In this document: piece by piece, positions 49,888 through 58,297 of the stretch | Layout of the letters: every line of letters begins with the position of its first letter | Position numbering within the stretch: the stretch's first letter is position 1 | Assembly (NCBI GenBank): GCA_026396415.1 | Contig: JAPLWX010000025.1 | Span: 1 to 58,313, forward strand | Reading direction: 5' to 3' | DNA length: 58,313 bases | From: Microcaldota archaeon | GTDB taxonomy: Archaea; Micrarchaeota; Micrarchaeia; Anstonellales; Anstonellaceae | Position numbers and translations under genes: made by a program | Notes under the pieces: model-generated | Told to the model about the DNA's origin: nothing | What the model saw: the letters and a program-made list of their open reading frames with translations, nothing else | Databases searched by the model: none

Positions 49888-51477
49888 ATGCAAAAAGCCC
49901 CATTCCCCTGGCGCGCGATTGCCATAGGCTCGCTGCTTTCTGTCCTGGTCGCGCTCTATTCAGCCTACGCAGGCCTGAAAATCGGCGGCGTGTACTGGCC
50001 CATGGTGACCACGGCGGTGGTCTCGATGGCGCTCATGCGGCTGATTGGGGGGAAAGATACTAACGAAACAAACGTGATGCAGACCACTGCCTCCACAGGG
50101 GGGCTGCTCGCAGCAGGCGTGATTTTCACCATACCCGCGCTTTTCATGCTGGGGCTCACCATCACAGCATGGGACATAATCCTTGTGGGCATCACAGGTG
50201 GGCTTCTTGCGCTTCTCTTCGTCTACCCGCTGCGCGAGGAAATGATAATCAAGGAAAAGCTCCCCTATGCGGACGGCACGGCCGCAGCGGCAATATTGAA
50301 GGCAGGCGACGAAGGAGGCAAGCAGAGCCGCACGCTTTTGGCTGCGTTTGGCGCAGGAGCGGCTTTTGCAGTGGCGCGCGACATGCTCCTGCTTTTCCCG
50401 TCATACTTCAACCTCGAGTCCCTCAAGCTTTCTGCAGGCAAGCTCTTCTCGTTCGGAAGCCAGATATCCCTCATCCCGCTGGCAGGCGGCTTCCTCATTG
50501 GCGCGCGCTTCACGCTTGCCTGGTTCCTCGGTGCAATAGCCACCTACTTTGTGATGGTGCCCTATGCGCTTTCAAGCGGCATTTTCCCCGACAAGCTCTC
50601 AGTGCTGTCAGGCGTGGCAAAGCCTTTGGGCGCAGGCGTGGTGATAGGCGCGGCGCTGGCTTATTTCATTACATCAGGCTTCCCAGTCATCCTCAAGACC
50701 GCAAGCTACTACAAGAAAACGCACCTTGGGAAAAAAGGGCTTCTTGCCATGCTTTTCCTGGTCGTCCTCATGGTGTATGCATTTGACTTGTCCATCCCAC
50801 TTGCCCTGCTTGCCGTGGCAGGCGCCTTCATAATGGGCTTCATCGGGGCAAAAATAACGGGCGAGATGAACGTGGACCCCATGGAGATATTCGCGCTCGT
50901 GCTTCTCCTCCTGGCAAAATTCCTTTTCGGCTTCGGAATGCTGCACCTTGTGCTTCTTGCCGCCGTGGTGTGCATTGCGGCAGGGATTGCAGGCGATGCC
51001 ATGCAGGACTTCAAGACAGGGCACATATTGGGCACCAATCCGCTGCACCAGCTTGCAGGCGAAGCAGCAGGCGTGGTGTCAGCCTCGCTTGTGATGGGCG
51101 TGGTGATGCTTTCCTTTGCCCATGTGGGTTTTGGCACCATGGAATTCCCAGCCCCGCAGGCAGTTGCAGTGAAGGAAATAGCGGCTGCTTCCGGCGTGCC
51201 CGTCGTGCTGATGGCAGGCATTGCAGCAGGCTTTGCGCTCACATTTGTGCTTGAAAGGTTTGGGCTTGGAGCCGCGCCCATAGCTTTCGGCATTGGCCTC
51301 TACGTGCCAATCGAGCTTTCAGTGCCCCTTTTCATAGGCGGAATCGCGCGCTACTTCATAGACAAGGCGAAGAAAACAGAATACTGGCGCCTGGTCGCAG
51401 GCGGCGTGATAGCGGGCGAGGGCTTGGTGGGCGCGGTAATAGTGCTTGCTGCGGCAGCGAAGTTCCTAGGAGTCTAG
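49888..51477 (+). CDS. OPT-family oligopeptide/metal-chelate transporter
   Basis: 529 residues with about 14 membrane spans. LKIGGVYWPMVTTAVVSMALMRLIGGKDTNETNVMQTTASTGGLLAAGVIFTIPAL is typical of prokaryotic OPT proteins, as are EEMIIKEKLPYADGTAAAAILKAG and the late GFGLGAAPIAFGIGLYVPIELS-like segment. It would import peptides or metal chelates by proton coupling. The ATG at 49888 is about 25 bases after the TATA box; the ATG at 49870 is too close to it. The upstream neighbour is tRNA-Cys on the other strand. Confidence 0.9.
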   Translation: MQKAPFPWRAIAIGSLLSVLVALYSAYAGLKIGGVYWPMVTTAVVSMALMRLIGGKDTNETNVMQTTASTGGLLAAGVIFTIPALFMLGLTITAWDIILVGITGGLLALLFVYPLREEMIIKEKLPYADGTAAAAILKAGDEGGKQSRTLLAAFGAGAAFAVARDMLLLFPSYFNLESLKLSAGKLFSFGSQISLIPLAGGFLIGARFTLAWFLGAIATYFVMVPYALSSGIFPDKLSVLSGVAKPLGAGVVIGAALAYFITSGFPVILKTASYYKKTHLGKKGLLAMLFLVVLMVYAFDLSIPLALLAVAGAFIMGFIGAKITGEMNVDPMEIFALVLLLLAKFLFGFGMLHLVLLAAVVCIAAGIAGDAMQDFKTGHILGTNPLHQLAGEAAGVVSASLVMGVVMLSFAHVGFGTMEFPAPQAVAVKEIAAASGVPVVLMAGIAAGFALTFVLERFGLGAAPIAFGIGLYVPIELSVPLFIGGIARYFIDKAKKTEYWRLVAGGVIAGEGLVGAVIVLAAAAKFLGV

Positions 51478-51480
51478 TTA

Positions 51481-52089
51481 TCAAATCCACAGATTCTCAG
51501 CCGCAAGGGCAATATCATAGGCATCTTCATGCCGCCCAAGGCGATTGAGAACGGGAACAAGCCTGTAATGGATGTCAAGCTTGAGATTGAACTGGTTTTT
51601 TCCACAGTTTTTGCACGCAAGCACATAGTGCTCGAGAGCGGCATTATCATTTCCCAGGGTTGCATAAACATCGCCCAGCCCGGAATAGCCCAGTGCTGGA
51701 TTTGGGCCACTGCCTGTCAATAGGCGATAGTAATGCTCGGCTTTCCCAAACTCCTTGAGCTCGAAATGGAGGTTGCCAAGGTAAAGGAGCGCCTTGGCGT
51801 TTTGCTTGTCCTTGGCAATGATTTTTTCCAGTGGCTTTTTCGCGGTTTCCAGGTTCTTGAATTTCTCCCGTCTGAGGTCGGAAAGCATGAAACGCGCGTC
51901 GGCTTTGTCGGCAGTGAGAAGGATTGCCGCCCTGTAAAAGAAGGCGGCTGTGCAGAGGTTGCCGAAAGCCTCGTGGTGGTATTTCCCCTTTTTGGCAATG
52001 CTGGAAGAGATTTTATTGGCGACACCATTAGGAATAAGATTCACTCCTGCAGCAACCATGCGACCACCGCATTTTTCGGAGAGCATCAT
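51481..52089 (-). CDS. TPR-repeat protein
   Basis: 202 residues. TPR helices are recognisable: NAKALLYLGNLHFELKEFGKAEHYYRLL, PALGYSGLGDVYATLGNDNAALEHYVLA and IHYRLVPVLNRLGRHEDAYDIALAAE. TPR proteins mediate protein-protein contacts. The start is uncertain: ATG codons at 52089, 52086 and 52059 are in frame, and an A/T box at 52089-52098 would favour the last as leaderless. It is convergent with the OPT gene (three-base gap). Confidence 0.75.
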   Translation of the reverse strand: MMLSEKCGGRMVAAGVNLIPNGVANKISSSIAKKGKYHHEAFGNLCTAAFFYRAAILLTADKADARFMLSDLRREKFKNLETAKKPLEKIIAKDKQNAKALLYLGNLHFELKEFGKAEHYYRLLTGSGPNPALGYSGLGDVYATLGNDNAALEHYVLACKNCGKNQFNLKLDIHYRLVPVLNRLGRHEDAYDIALAAENLWI

Positions 52090-52172
52090 AATAAAAGGCT
52101 TTTTGCCACGGCATGCCCTTTGCGCCGATTGCCTCCCGCTGCAAGCTCGGCACGGCATCAATCGCATCCGGC

Positions 52173-52799
52173 TTATTCCCTTCTCGAGCTTTCCCGCGCA
52201 AGATAGGCATCTTCAAGCCAGCCGACTCCCATGTCCTTGGCAAATGCTTCGAGCTCGCGCAGGTTCCTGCCCACCGCGCCAGCCATCATCTTCCTGGCGA
52301 CGCGTGATACTTCCTCTTTGTAAATTCTGTACCGTGAAACATAAAGCCCATCCTCGCTGCTGTAATTGAACGTTACCTCTCCGCTCCGCCTGCCCTGGTC
52401 CACGACAATGCCATCCATCGGCGGCATGCCCTCAACGAACAGTGCAAGGAGGCTCAAAAGCGCATCGCGGTTCCGTGCCACTTCCTTCGGCGCCGACACC
52501 AGCATGGGCTGCCCGTTGATATTCGGCATGAAGAACTGCTGGGGCTTGGTGGAGCATGCCTTCCCATCATCATCAAGCTTCGCCTTGTGGGGCAGCACGA
52601 TTATCGCAGCCTTGCCATCGCCTGTCCTCTCTGCGACAAGGGGCCAGCGCCTGAAGGCATAGCCTGCCTTCCCGACGCGCTGCTCCACTGGCCCGAAAAG
52701 CTGCTCGCCTTGCGCAAGGCGGCCGAACTCCGCTGCCAGCGTGCCCTGGGGAAGCTTGAGTATATTGTCCTTTATTATGATCTTCACGCTGCTTGCCAT
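52173..52799 (-). CDS. Hypothetical alpha/beta protein
   Basis: 208 residues, soluble, beta-rich first half (MASSVKIIIKDNILKLPQGTL; AAIIVLPHKAKLDDD) and helical C-terminus (YKEEVSRVARKMMAGAVGRNLRELEAFAKDMG). No family recognised. The TATA-like CTTTTTAAATG at about 52820-52830 is about 25 bases upstream of the ATG. The ORF upstream of the 51481 TPR gene, it is probably a separate transcript. Confidence 0.65.
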   Translation of the reverse strand: MASSVKIIIKDNILKLPQGTLAAEFGRLAQGEQLFGPVEQRVGKAGYAFRRWPLVAERTGDGKAAIIVLPHKAKLDDDGKACSTKPQQFFMPNINGQPMLVSAPKEVARNRDALLSLLALFVEGMPPMDGIVVDQGRRSGEVTFNYSSEDGLYVSRYRIYKEEVSRVARKMMAGAVGRNLRELEAFAKDMGVGWLEDAYLARESSRRE

Positions 52800-52849
52800 G
52801 GATAAGCAAGAGTGTCAAAGCATTTAAAAAGATGTATACTGCCCTTCCT

Positions 52850-52907
52850 TACCTTACGAGCTTTATTGTCTCAAGCACGCGCTCTATCAGCGCCTTGGTG
52901 CCTGCCG
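52850..52907 (-). pseudogene. 3'-end remnant of the TPR gene at 54244
   Basis: 58 bases match the last codons of the 54244-54783 gene with only a handful of differences. Both read GTKALIERVLETIKLVR then stop on the minus strand. The rest of the gene is absent, and the remnant lies directly before the transglutaminase-like gene. Confidence 0.75.
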
Positions 52908-53009
52908 CGGAGGCGAAGTTCCTGAGATATGCGATTGGTGGCTTTGATCGGCAGTTTCCAAGGCATTTCGATACATACATTTTTATATACTTATAATCAC
53001 ATGCTAGGC

Positions 53010-54227
53010 ATGCACGGCATTAAAGTACAAAAGGCTCCAGCAAAGCCCAGCAAGCAAATCAAGGCTGCACCCCGCATGCGGAACAAGTTCATGTTCATCC
53101 TGCCATTGGCGGCGGTCATGATGGGGGCGATGGCTTATTATGCCCCAAAATATCTCATGCACAAGCATGTTCCTTCAAGCGGGCAGGCAAGCGTGCAGGA
53201 AACCAAGAATGCTTCACAATTCGAAACCGTGGCGGAGATTGCCAAGCGGGCAAGGCACGCAATAGCCGACTTGGGGCCCGAAGTCGGAAACCAGCACGAA
53301 GCGTATGCCAAAGCCCGCGAATCACTGAATGCGGCAAAAATCAAGACTGCCGAATATCCGGAAGGCATCGTGCTTAATGACATTACGGGAGTTCTCACCA
53401 AGGAGGGAAAAAAGCCGCTTGAATTCTATCTGCCGTCAATCGTCGAGGCGCAGGGCAAGGTATTCAAAATCAACTATGATGGAAGGCTGCTTGCATATGC
53501 GCAGCTGCTGAATGTGCTTGGAGGAGGGTCTCAGGCCGGGAACCTTGAAATGGAGCGGATAACAGGGGCTCTGCTGCAGGGCATTGCACCTGAAAACATA
53601 CTGTACTCCTCATATCTGCTCAACGATGTCCTAAAACGCGACACAATCGCATGCGCCGATGCATCCGTGCTGTTCGCGTCAATATTCTATCTATTCAGGT
53701 ATGGCCCCGTGCCTATCATGGTGTCAGGGAGCTCCTTTGTGGGTAACAGCCTTGCGTATGACTCGCCGCTGGCGCACCTGATTGTAGGCTACGAGAGGGA
53801 CGGAAAAATGGGGATTTTTGACCCAATGATGAACAGGAACCGCCCGGCATTCGAATCTGCGACGAATTATTTCGTATATTCCAACATGACGAGGGTTCTG
53901 GCTTTGGATTTGAGGGAACATAGCCCGGAAGGATCCATCGGAACCATCAGCCTGATGCGGCTTGCCAAAAAAGAGGAAGTGCCCCTTGCAATACGGAAGT
54001 TGATTGGGCAAAATGCTGTTTCAAACCCGGCATTAAGAAAATGGGCTGACGGATATACCATAAACAAGTCCAAGGCGGGCCACCGGCTATTCCATAAATT
54101 GTGCCCTGACGAAATGGTCAATTTGATGACTTCAACCGACTTGGACAAGGTGTTCGAAGCCACGGGCTATACTTACCTGAATGCCGAAGCCACTCTCTCA
54201 ATAAAAGCCAAGCTGCTTCAAAAGTAA
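53010..54227 (+). CDS. Membrane-anchored transglutaminase-like protein
   Basis: 405 residues. One N-terminal membrane span (FMFILPLAAVMMGAMAYYA, about 26-44) anchors a large extracytoplasmic or cytoplasmic domain. A Cys-His-Asp triad in transglutaminase order is visible: ACADASVLFASIF (C about 215), LAHLIVGYE (H about 256) and GIFDPMMN (D about 271). The fold could be a protease, amidase or crosslinking enzyme. The TATA box at about 52979-52989 supports the ATG at 53010; one at 53001 is also possible. It is flanked by direct copies of the TPR gene's 3' end. Confidence 0.7.
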   Translation: MHGIKVQKAPAKPSKQIKAAPRMRNKFMFILPLAAVMMGAMAYYAPKYLMHKHVPSSGQASVQETKNASQFETVAEIAKRARHAIADLGPEVGNQHEAYAKARESLNAAKIKTAEYPEGIVLNDITGVLTKEGKKPLEFYLPSIVEAQGKVFKINYDGRLLAYAQLLNVLGGGSQAGNLEMERITGALLQGIAPENILYSSYLLNDVLKRDTIACADASVLFASIFYLFRYGPVPIMVSGSSFVGNSLAYDSPLAHLIVGYERDGKMGIFDPMMNRNRPAFESATNYFVYSNMTRVLALDLREHSPEGSIGTISLMRLAKKEEVPLAIRKLIGQNAVSNPALRKWADGYTINKSKAGHRLFHKLCPDEMVNLMTSTDLDKVFEATGYTYLNAEATLSIKAKLLQK

Positions 54228-54243
54228 TGGGCGTTAAGAAGGA

Positions 54244-54783
54244 TTACCTAACCAGCTTTATCGTCTCAAGCACGCGCTCTATCAGCGCCTTTGTGCCTGC
54301 CGTGGTCTCCTTGGAAATTGAGACGAATTTCTCATTGAAGTGCTCAAGCATGGCAACGGCAAGCGGCTTGTTCATGGCAATCGCCAGCTCGAAATTCTCG
54401 CGCGCCTCCTTCTGTTTCCCCTCCATTGCCTGGCAGATGCCAAGCGCGCATGTCGCCTCGGCATTCTCGGGCTGCACTGCCTTCACATATTCAAGCGCCT
54501 GCTCCGCCTCGCCAAGCCTGTTCAGCGAAATCAGGGCATACCCCATCATGTGCCATACCTGCGCGTTCTCGCGGTCTATTTCCGCCGCCTTTGAGAGGCA
54601 GGCAAGCGCCTCCTCGAACTGGCTGTCAATGTAGTGCGCTTTCCCCTTCACGAACCAGACAATGGCATCCTTGGGGTCAAGCTCGGCAAGCTCGGTGGCT
54701 TCAACAACCGCCTCCGGGCCTTTCTTCTGCTCCGTAAGCTCCTCAGCCTTTGCCACCATATTGTCCTCAAGTTCGTCAGTCAT
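54244..54783 (-). CDS. TPR-repeat protein
   Basis: 179 residues with three or four TPR units (AEELTEQKKGPEAVVEATELAELDP; DAIVWFVKGKAHYIDSQFEEALACLSKAAEIDR; AQVWHMMGYALISLNRLGEAEQALEYVKAVQP; AEATCALGICQAMEGKQKEARENFELAI) and a helical tail. It is a cytoplasmic scaffold-type protein. A palindromic TATA (CTTATAAG, 54804-54811) is shared with the divergent 54835 gene, and both starts look leaderless. Its 3' end is duplicated at 52850-52907. Confidence 0.85.
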   Translation of the reverse strand: MTDELEDNMVAKAEELTEQKKGPEAVVEATELAELDPKDAIVWFVKGKAHYIDSQFEEALACLSKAAEIDRENAQVWHMMGYALISLNRLGEAEQALEYVKAVQPENAEATCALGICQAMEGKQKEARENFELAIAMNKPLAVAMLEHFNEKFVSISKETTAGTKALIERVLETIKLVR

Positions 54784-54834
54784 GATTTGATAAATGCGGC
54801 AAGGCTTATAAGTTTAGAGGAAAAATAAGCAAGC

Positions 54835-55059
54835 ATGGCGTTGATGAAGCAGGTGCCCAATGTCCCCTCCTCGCGCGGGATAAACGAGAACGCGAGGCAG
54901 GAATTCACCGCGCTCAAGTCGAGCCTCAGCGGCATAGCTTCCTGGGAGATGTCCCCCAACGATTGGGATGCCATACAGATAGCATACCCGTTCACCGCAA
55001 AAGAGAACCAGGCGCGCGTGTTCCTCGCGGCGATACAGCTGCCAACACCTGACATGTGA
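54835..55059 (+). CDS. Hypothetical small protein (74 aa)
   Basis: 74 residues, soluble, with a central WEMSPNDWDAIQIAYPFTAKENQARVFLAAIQ. Unknown family. The ATG lies 24-31 bases after the shared TATA box, giving good promoter support. No Shine-Dalgarno site, as expected for a leaderless message. Confidence 0.7.
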   Translation: MALMKQVPNVPSSRGINENARQEFTALKSSLSGIASWEMSPNDWDAIQIAYPFTAKENQARVFLAAIQLPTPDM

Positions 55060-55174
55060 GATTTCTCCTTTTCAAAATCTGTAAGGCATAGTTAAGGGCG
55101 CTTAACGAAAACCAGAAGTTTTAAAAACACATACAACCAAGTTTCAAAACAGATTTTTAGAGGAGGGCATTCAT

Positions 55175-56113
55175 ATGCTTTTGCACAAGACCAGCCAACC
55201 GGTTGAGAAGAAATCTGGCAATTCAGGCAGAATAGGGCTCATTTTCACGGGCATTGGCATAATGGCAGCCATCGGCACTGGCTGCACCACCAGGCACGGA
55301 AGAATGCAGGCGGCATTCGACAAGAACCTGCCAGTGGTTTCATACTTGCTTAAGAACAGGGCATTTAACGACGGCAGGTTTGTGTTGAGCGACTCAATCA
55401 TGATGGACGCAGAAAACCGTGTCCTGGGCATGGCTTTGAAGGACACTGCCCTTGCAGAGCGGTACATCGGGGACCCTGATTTGGGCAGGGCATTGGAAAA
55501 AATAGGCAAGATTTTCAGCGATACGCTGACCCAGGATTTGATTGCGAAGAATGTCGGTAGCAATCTGATGCTCAAGAGGGCATTCATGGAGGCGCCAGAT
55601 GCGCTTGTAGGGGCACTTGAAAGCATCAACCAGATATTCAACAAATACCAGCAGCCATACACAATCTATCAAATTGATGGTGTAAGCACGGGCTATAGAT
55701 ACAGGGACAACAGCGCGTACCATTTCCTTTGGGAGGTTTTCAATGATCCGAAGTCGGCACAATTGCTGGCGCGCAGCCCAGCCAAGATGATCGCCATGAC
55801 CAGCGAGCTCGTGCGCCACGTATATAGAGGGACGATTAGCACGCTCTTCGTGAGCATTGCAAATGATGAAGTGCTGACAGACCGGCTGCTCCGCGGCGAG
55901 CTGAAAAACACATGGGAAACCTACAATTGGCTGGCAAATCAAGCAGCTGATTACAGTTATCTGCTGAGCGATATTGCTGAACGAAGGTTCCTGACCGATG
56001 CTGATATGCCTAAATATCATAGCATCGAGAGCGATCTAGAAAACCCGCAATTTGTCAGGCGCCTGCTGAATGCGCCAAAACAGCTGCTGAAGGAAATGAA
56101 AAAAAGGGCTTAA
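55175..56113 (+). CDS. Membrane- or lipo-anchored hypothetical protein
   Basis: 312 residues. A polar N-terminus then one hydrophobic span (GLIFTGIGIMAAIGTGC, ending in a cysteine that recalls a lipobox) anchors a large helical domain with no recognised motifs. AGGAGGG eight bases before the ATG and a TATA box at about 55118-55127 give a leadered message. It is convergent with argH (one-base gap). Confidence 0.65.
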   Translation: MLLHKTSQPVEKKSGNSGRIGLIFTGIGIMAAIGTGCTTRHGRMQAAFDKNLPVVSYLLKNRAFNDGRFVLSDSIMMDAENRVLGMALKDTALAERYIGDPDLGRALEKIGKIFSDTLTQDLIAKNVGSNLMLKRAFMEAPDALVGALESINQIFNKYQQPYTIYQIDGVSTGYRYRDNSAYHFLWEVFNDPKSAQLLARSPAKMIAMTSELVRHVYRGTISTLFVSIANDEVLTDRLLRGELKNTWETYNWLANQAADYSYLLSDIAERRFLTDADMPKYHSIESDLENPQFVRRLLNAPKQLLKEMKKRA

Positions 56114-56114
56114 G

Positions 56115-57536
56115 CTACTTTGCCAGCGCCGCAACCTCTTTTTCCAATAGCTTTCCCGCCGCCTCGAGCGCCTTCCTGCGCGCGCCAAGCGCCTTGGCGT
56201 GCGCCGATGCAGCAGGAATTTTATACTCAGAGGCGAACCGCGCCTTCTTGTCCACCGACGCCGCCTCCTTAAGCTCGGCATCGGCTATCTTCACCCCCGC
56301 CGCGGCTGACACTTCCGCAGCGGAAAGCGCGGAGAGGAATTTCTTCTTTGCAATGCACCCTCTCACAATGCCCCCTGAAACCGAGTGCGCGGAGCGGAAC
56401 GGCACTCCCTTTTTCGTAAGGAGGTCTGCAAGCTCTGTCGCGCACGCATACCCCTCCTCAAGCTCAGCCGCAATCTTCCCCTTGTCGAATTCCAGCTTGG
56501 GAAGCGCGTGCGCAAGGATGGAGAATGTCTGCTCAGCTGTCTTCACCCCAGCCATGAGCGCGTACTTGCTCTCCTGCGAGTCCAGGTTGTAGCCCGAAGG
56601 CACGCTCTTGAGGAGCCCTGCGGCATGGACGTAAAGGCCCAGCATCCTGCTCGCCTTCCCGCGCGCAAGCTCGAACGGGTCGGGGTTTTTCTTCTGCGGC
56701 ATCATGGACGAGCCTGTGGAGTACTCGTCAGGAAGGATGATGAGGTGCTTGTTTGCCAGCAATATCACATCCGTCGCAATTTTGCTTGCATGCGCCATGG
56801 CAAGGTAAAGGTGTGAGAGCATCTCAGCCTCAAGCTCGCCCCTGCTGCCCACGCTGTCCATGGGATTTGCGGTCGGCGCGCCAAAGCCCAGAAGCTTGGC
56901 GGTATATTCCCTGTCAATGTTCCACGTGGTGCCTGCCACTGCGCCCGAGCCAAGCGGGCAGGTGTTCACCCGTGCATAAAGCTGCGACAGGCGCTCCAAA
57001 TCCCGCTCAATCCCGCAGTGGTGCGCATGGCACCAAAAGGCAAGCGAGGCAGGCTGGGCCACCTGCGTGTGCGTGTATGCCGGGAAAATGCAGTCCTTTT
57101 TCGATAGCTCCAAAAGCGACGCCTGAAGCTCCAGCAGCCCCCCGCTCAAGCTGTTTATGGCATCCCGCATGTACATGCGCGTGTCAAGGCTGACCTGGTC
57201 GTTCCGCGAGCGCGCGGTGTGCATCTTTTTCCCCTCTGGCGTGATGGCGGTCACGGCGGCCTCCACATTGGTGTGCACGTCCTCAAGATGCGGGTCAAGC
57301 GCGAATTTGCCATCCTCTGCGCTGGCTTTCACAGCTGAAAGCGCAGACAGTATGGCCCCTGCCTCCTGCTTTGAGAGCATGCCCTGCTTTGCAAGCATGC
57401 ATACATGGGCAAGGCTGCCCTCGATGTCGTATTTGACAAGCGCGTTGTCTAGCGCGACGTTTTCCGCAGACAGGAAACTGTACATCTCCTCGCTTGCAGG
57501 CTTGTCGAACCTGCCTCCCCATAGCTTGTTTGCCAT
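56115..57536 (-). CDS. argH: Argininosuccinate lyase
   Basis: 473 residues, the standard length. The fumarase/aspartase-superfamily signature GSSMMPQKKNPD is clear, as are NKLWGGRF at the start, SRNDQVSLDTRMYMRD and the TAFSQ-equivalent THTQVAQPASLAFW. It splits argininosuccinate into arginine and fumarate. No other arg genes are in the window. Of two adjacent ATG codons (57539, 57536) the second has better spacing from GGGTGA. Confidence 0.95.
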   Translation of the reverse strand: MANKLWGGRFDKPASEEMYSFLSAENVALDNALVKYDIEGSLAHVCMLAKQGMLSKQEAGAILSALSAVKASAEDGKFALDPHLEDVHTNVEAAVTAITPEGKKMHTARSRNDQVSLDTRMYMRDAINSLSGGLLELQASLLELSKKDCIFPAYTHTQVAQPASLAFWCHAHHCGIERDLERLSQLYARVNTCPLGSGAVAGTTWNIDREYTAKLLGFGAPTANPMDSVGSRGELEAEMLSHLYLAMAHASKIATDVILLANKHLIILPDEYSTGSSMMPQKKNPDPFELARGKASRMLGLYVHAAGLLKSVPSGYNLDSQESKYALMAGVKTAEQTFSILAHALPKLEFDKGKIAAELEEGYACATELADLLTKKGVPFRSAHSVSGGIVRGCIAKKKFLSALSAAEVSAAAGVKIADAELKEAASVDKKARFASEYKIPAASAHAKALGARRKALEAAGKLLEKEVAALAK

Positions 57537-57603
57537 CATTTTCACCCGTTTCAATGCAATCCCATCAGCTGGCATTCCTGCTCACCCTTTGCTTAAAAGA
57601 GTT

Positions 57604-57665
57604 TGCGGCGCCCCGTGCCATCCTGCGCGCCGCAAGGCTATAAAACAGTATGTTTCATATGAAAC
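57604..57665. promoter_or_regulatory. Regulatory region between argH and 57756
   Basis: A GC-rich hairpin TGCGGCG/CGCCGCA (57604-57633) lies before argH. A plus-strand TATA box (CTATAAAAC, about 57638-57646) is followed by the perfect palindrome GTTTCATATGAAAC (57652-57665), a likely operator for a transcript reading right. Confidence 0.5.
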
Positions 57666-57755
57666 AATAAGTTTCCTTTGCATAGTTCGCTTTTTGACGT
57701 GAAAATCCGGGTTAATTTAATAAAGGCTCATACGGCACCCATTTTCGGTGCGGAT

Positions 57756-58010
57756 ATGATGACTTGGCAGCGCCTTCCATACGAGACAATACGGCACCTG
57801 CTGGAAAAATGGGTGCAGCCCATCGCGGTCAGCGCGCAGAGGCATGCCTTTGGCAATTTCTCAGGAAGGCACCTCTCCTATTCAGGGGACGGGCGGCTGG
57901 TGGAAATCCGCGCGCACGCCATCCCAATTTCCTCTAACAGCTCCCCCGCAGCGGCAAACAGCTTCTCATCCTTCGCCAACCGCGCGCTAACGCACGGCAA
58001 AATGCCCTGA
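57756..58010 (+). CDS. Hypothetical protein (84 aa)
   Basis: 84 residues from the ATG at 57756 (110 if read from a TTG at 57678). No family recognised: the first half (MMTWQRLPYETIRHLLEKWVQPIAV) looks ordinary, the second is serine/alanine-rich and could be spurious. A TATA-like TTTAATAAAG at 57716-57725 and a small inverted repeat GCACC/GGTGC (about 57736-57750) precede it. Confidence 0.4.
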   Translation: MMTWQRLPYETIRHLLEKWVQPIAVSAQRHAFGNFSGRHLSYSGDGRLVEIRAHAIPISSNSSPAAANSFSSFANRALTHGKMP

Positions 58011-58195
58011 CGCGCTTCTTCTGATGATAAAAAAACATAAGTGCTCAGAACTCAAAATCGGCGTAGCGCTCCGGCGCTACGTATCTCGAGCTCTTCGCTC
58101 ACCTTGTTGGTTCGCTCAGAACTCAATCGACGCCATCAGGCGGCGAGCAGTGCTGAGCATGAGCAAAGCGAATGCTCAGACCTGAATTTCTCGCT
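58011..58195. repeat. Hairpin-rich intergenic repeat cluster
   Basis: Contains GTAGCGC-TCCG-GCGCTAC (near 58061-58078), two direct copies of GCTCAGAACTCAA (about 58040 and 58107), and a stem CTGAGCAT/ATGCTCAG (near 58154-58180). I see no gene. The style resembles the other hairpin repeats but no sequence is shared with them. Confidence 0.5.
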
Positions 58196-58197
58196 TA

Positions 58198-58297
58198 TTA
58201 GGTATGCTATGCCTACCTAACTCTAGTTTTTCTCTCGGAAATGACATTTTACTGTACTGATGGTATTATTAATTAGCATACCTAATTAGGTATGCTA
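58198..58297 (+). promoter_or_regulatory. Paired palindromic operators at the right edge
   Basis: Site 1 has arms TTAGGTA and TACCTAA (58198-58220). Site 2 is a perfect 24-base palindrome at 58274-58297 centred on AATT. Both contain TTAGGTATGCTATG. Site 2 overlaps the TATA-like ATTATTAATT (about 58264-58273) and runs up to the ATG at 58297, a TA-type autorepression layout. Confidence 0.65.
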
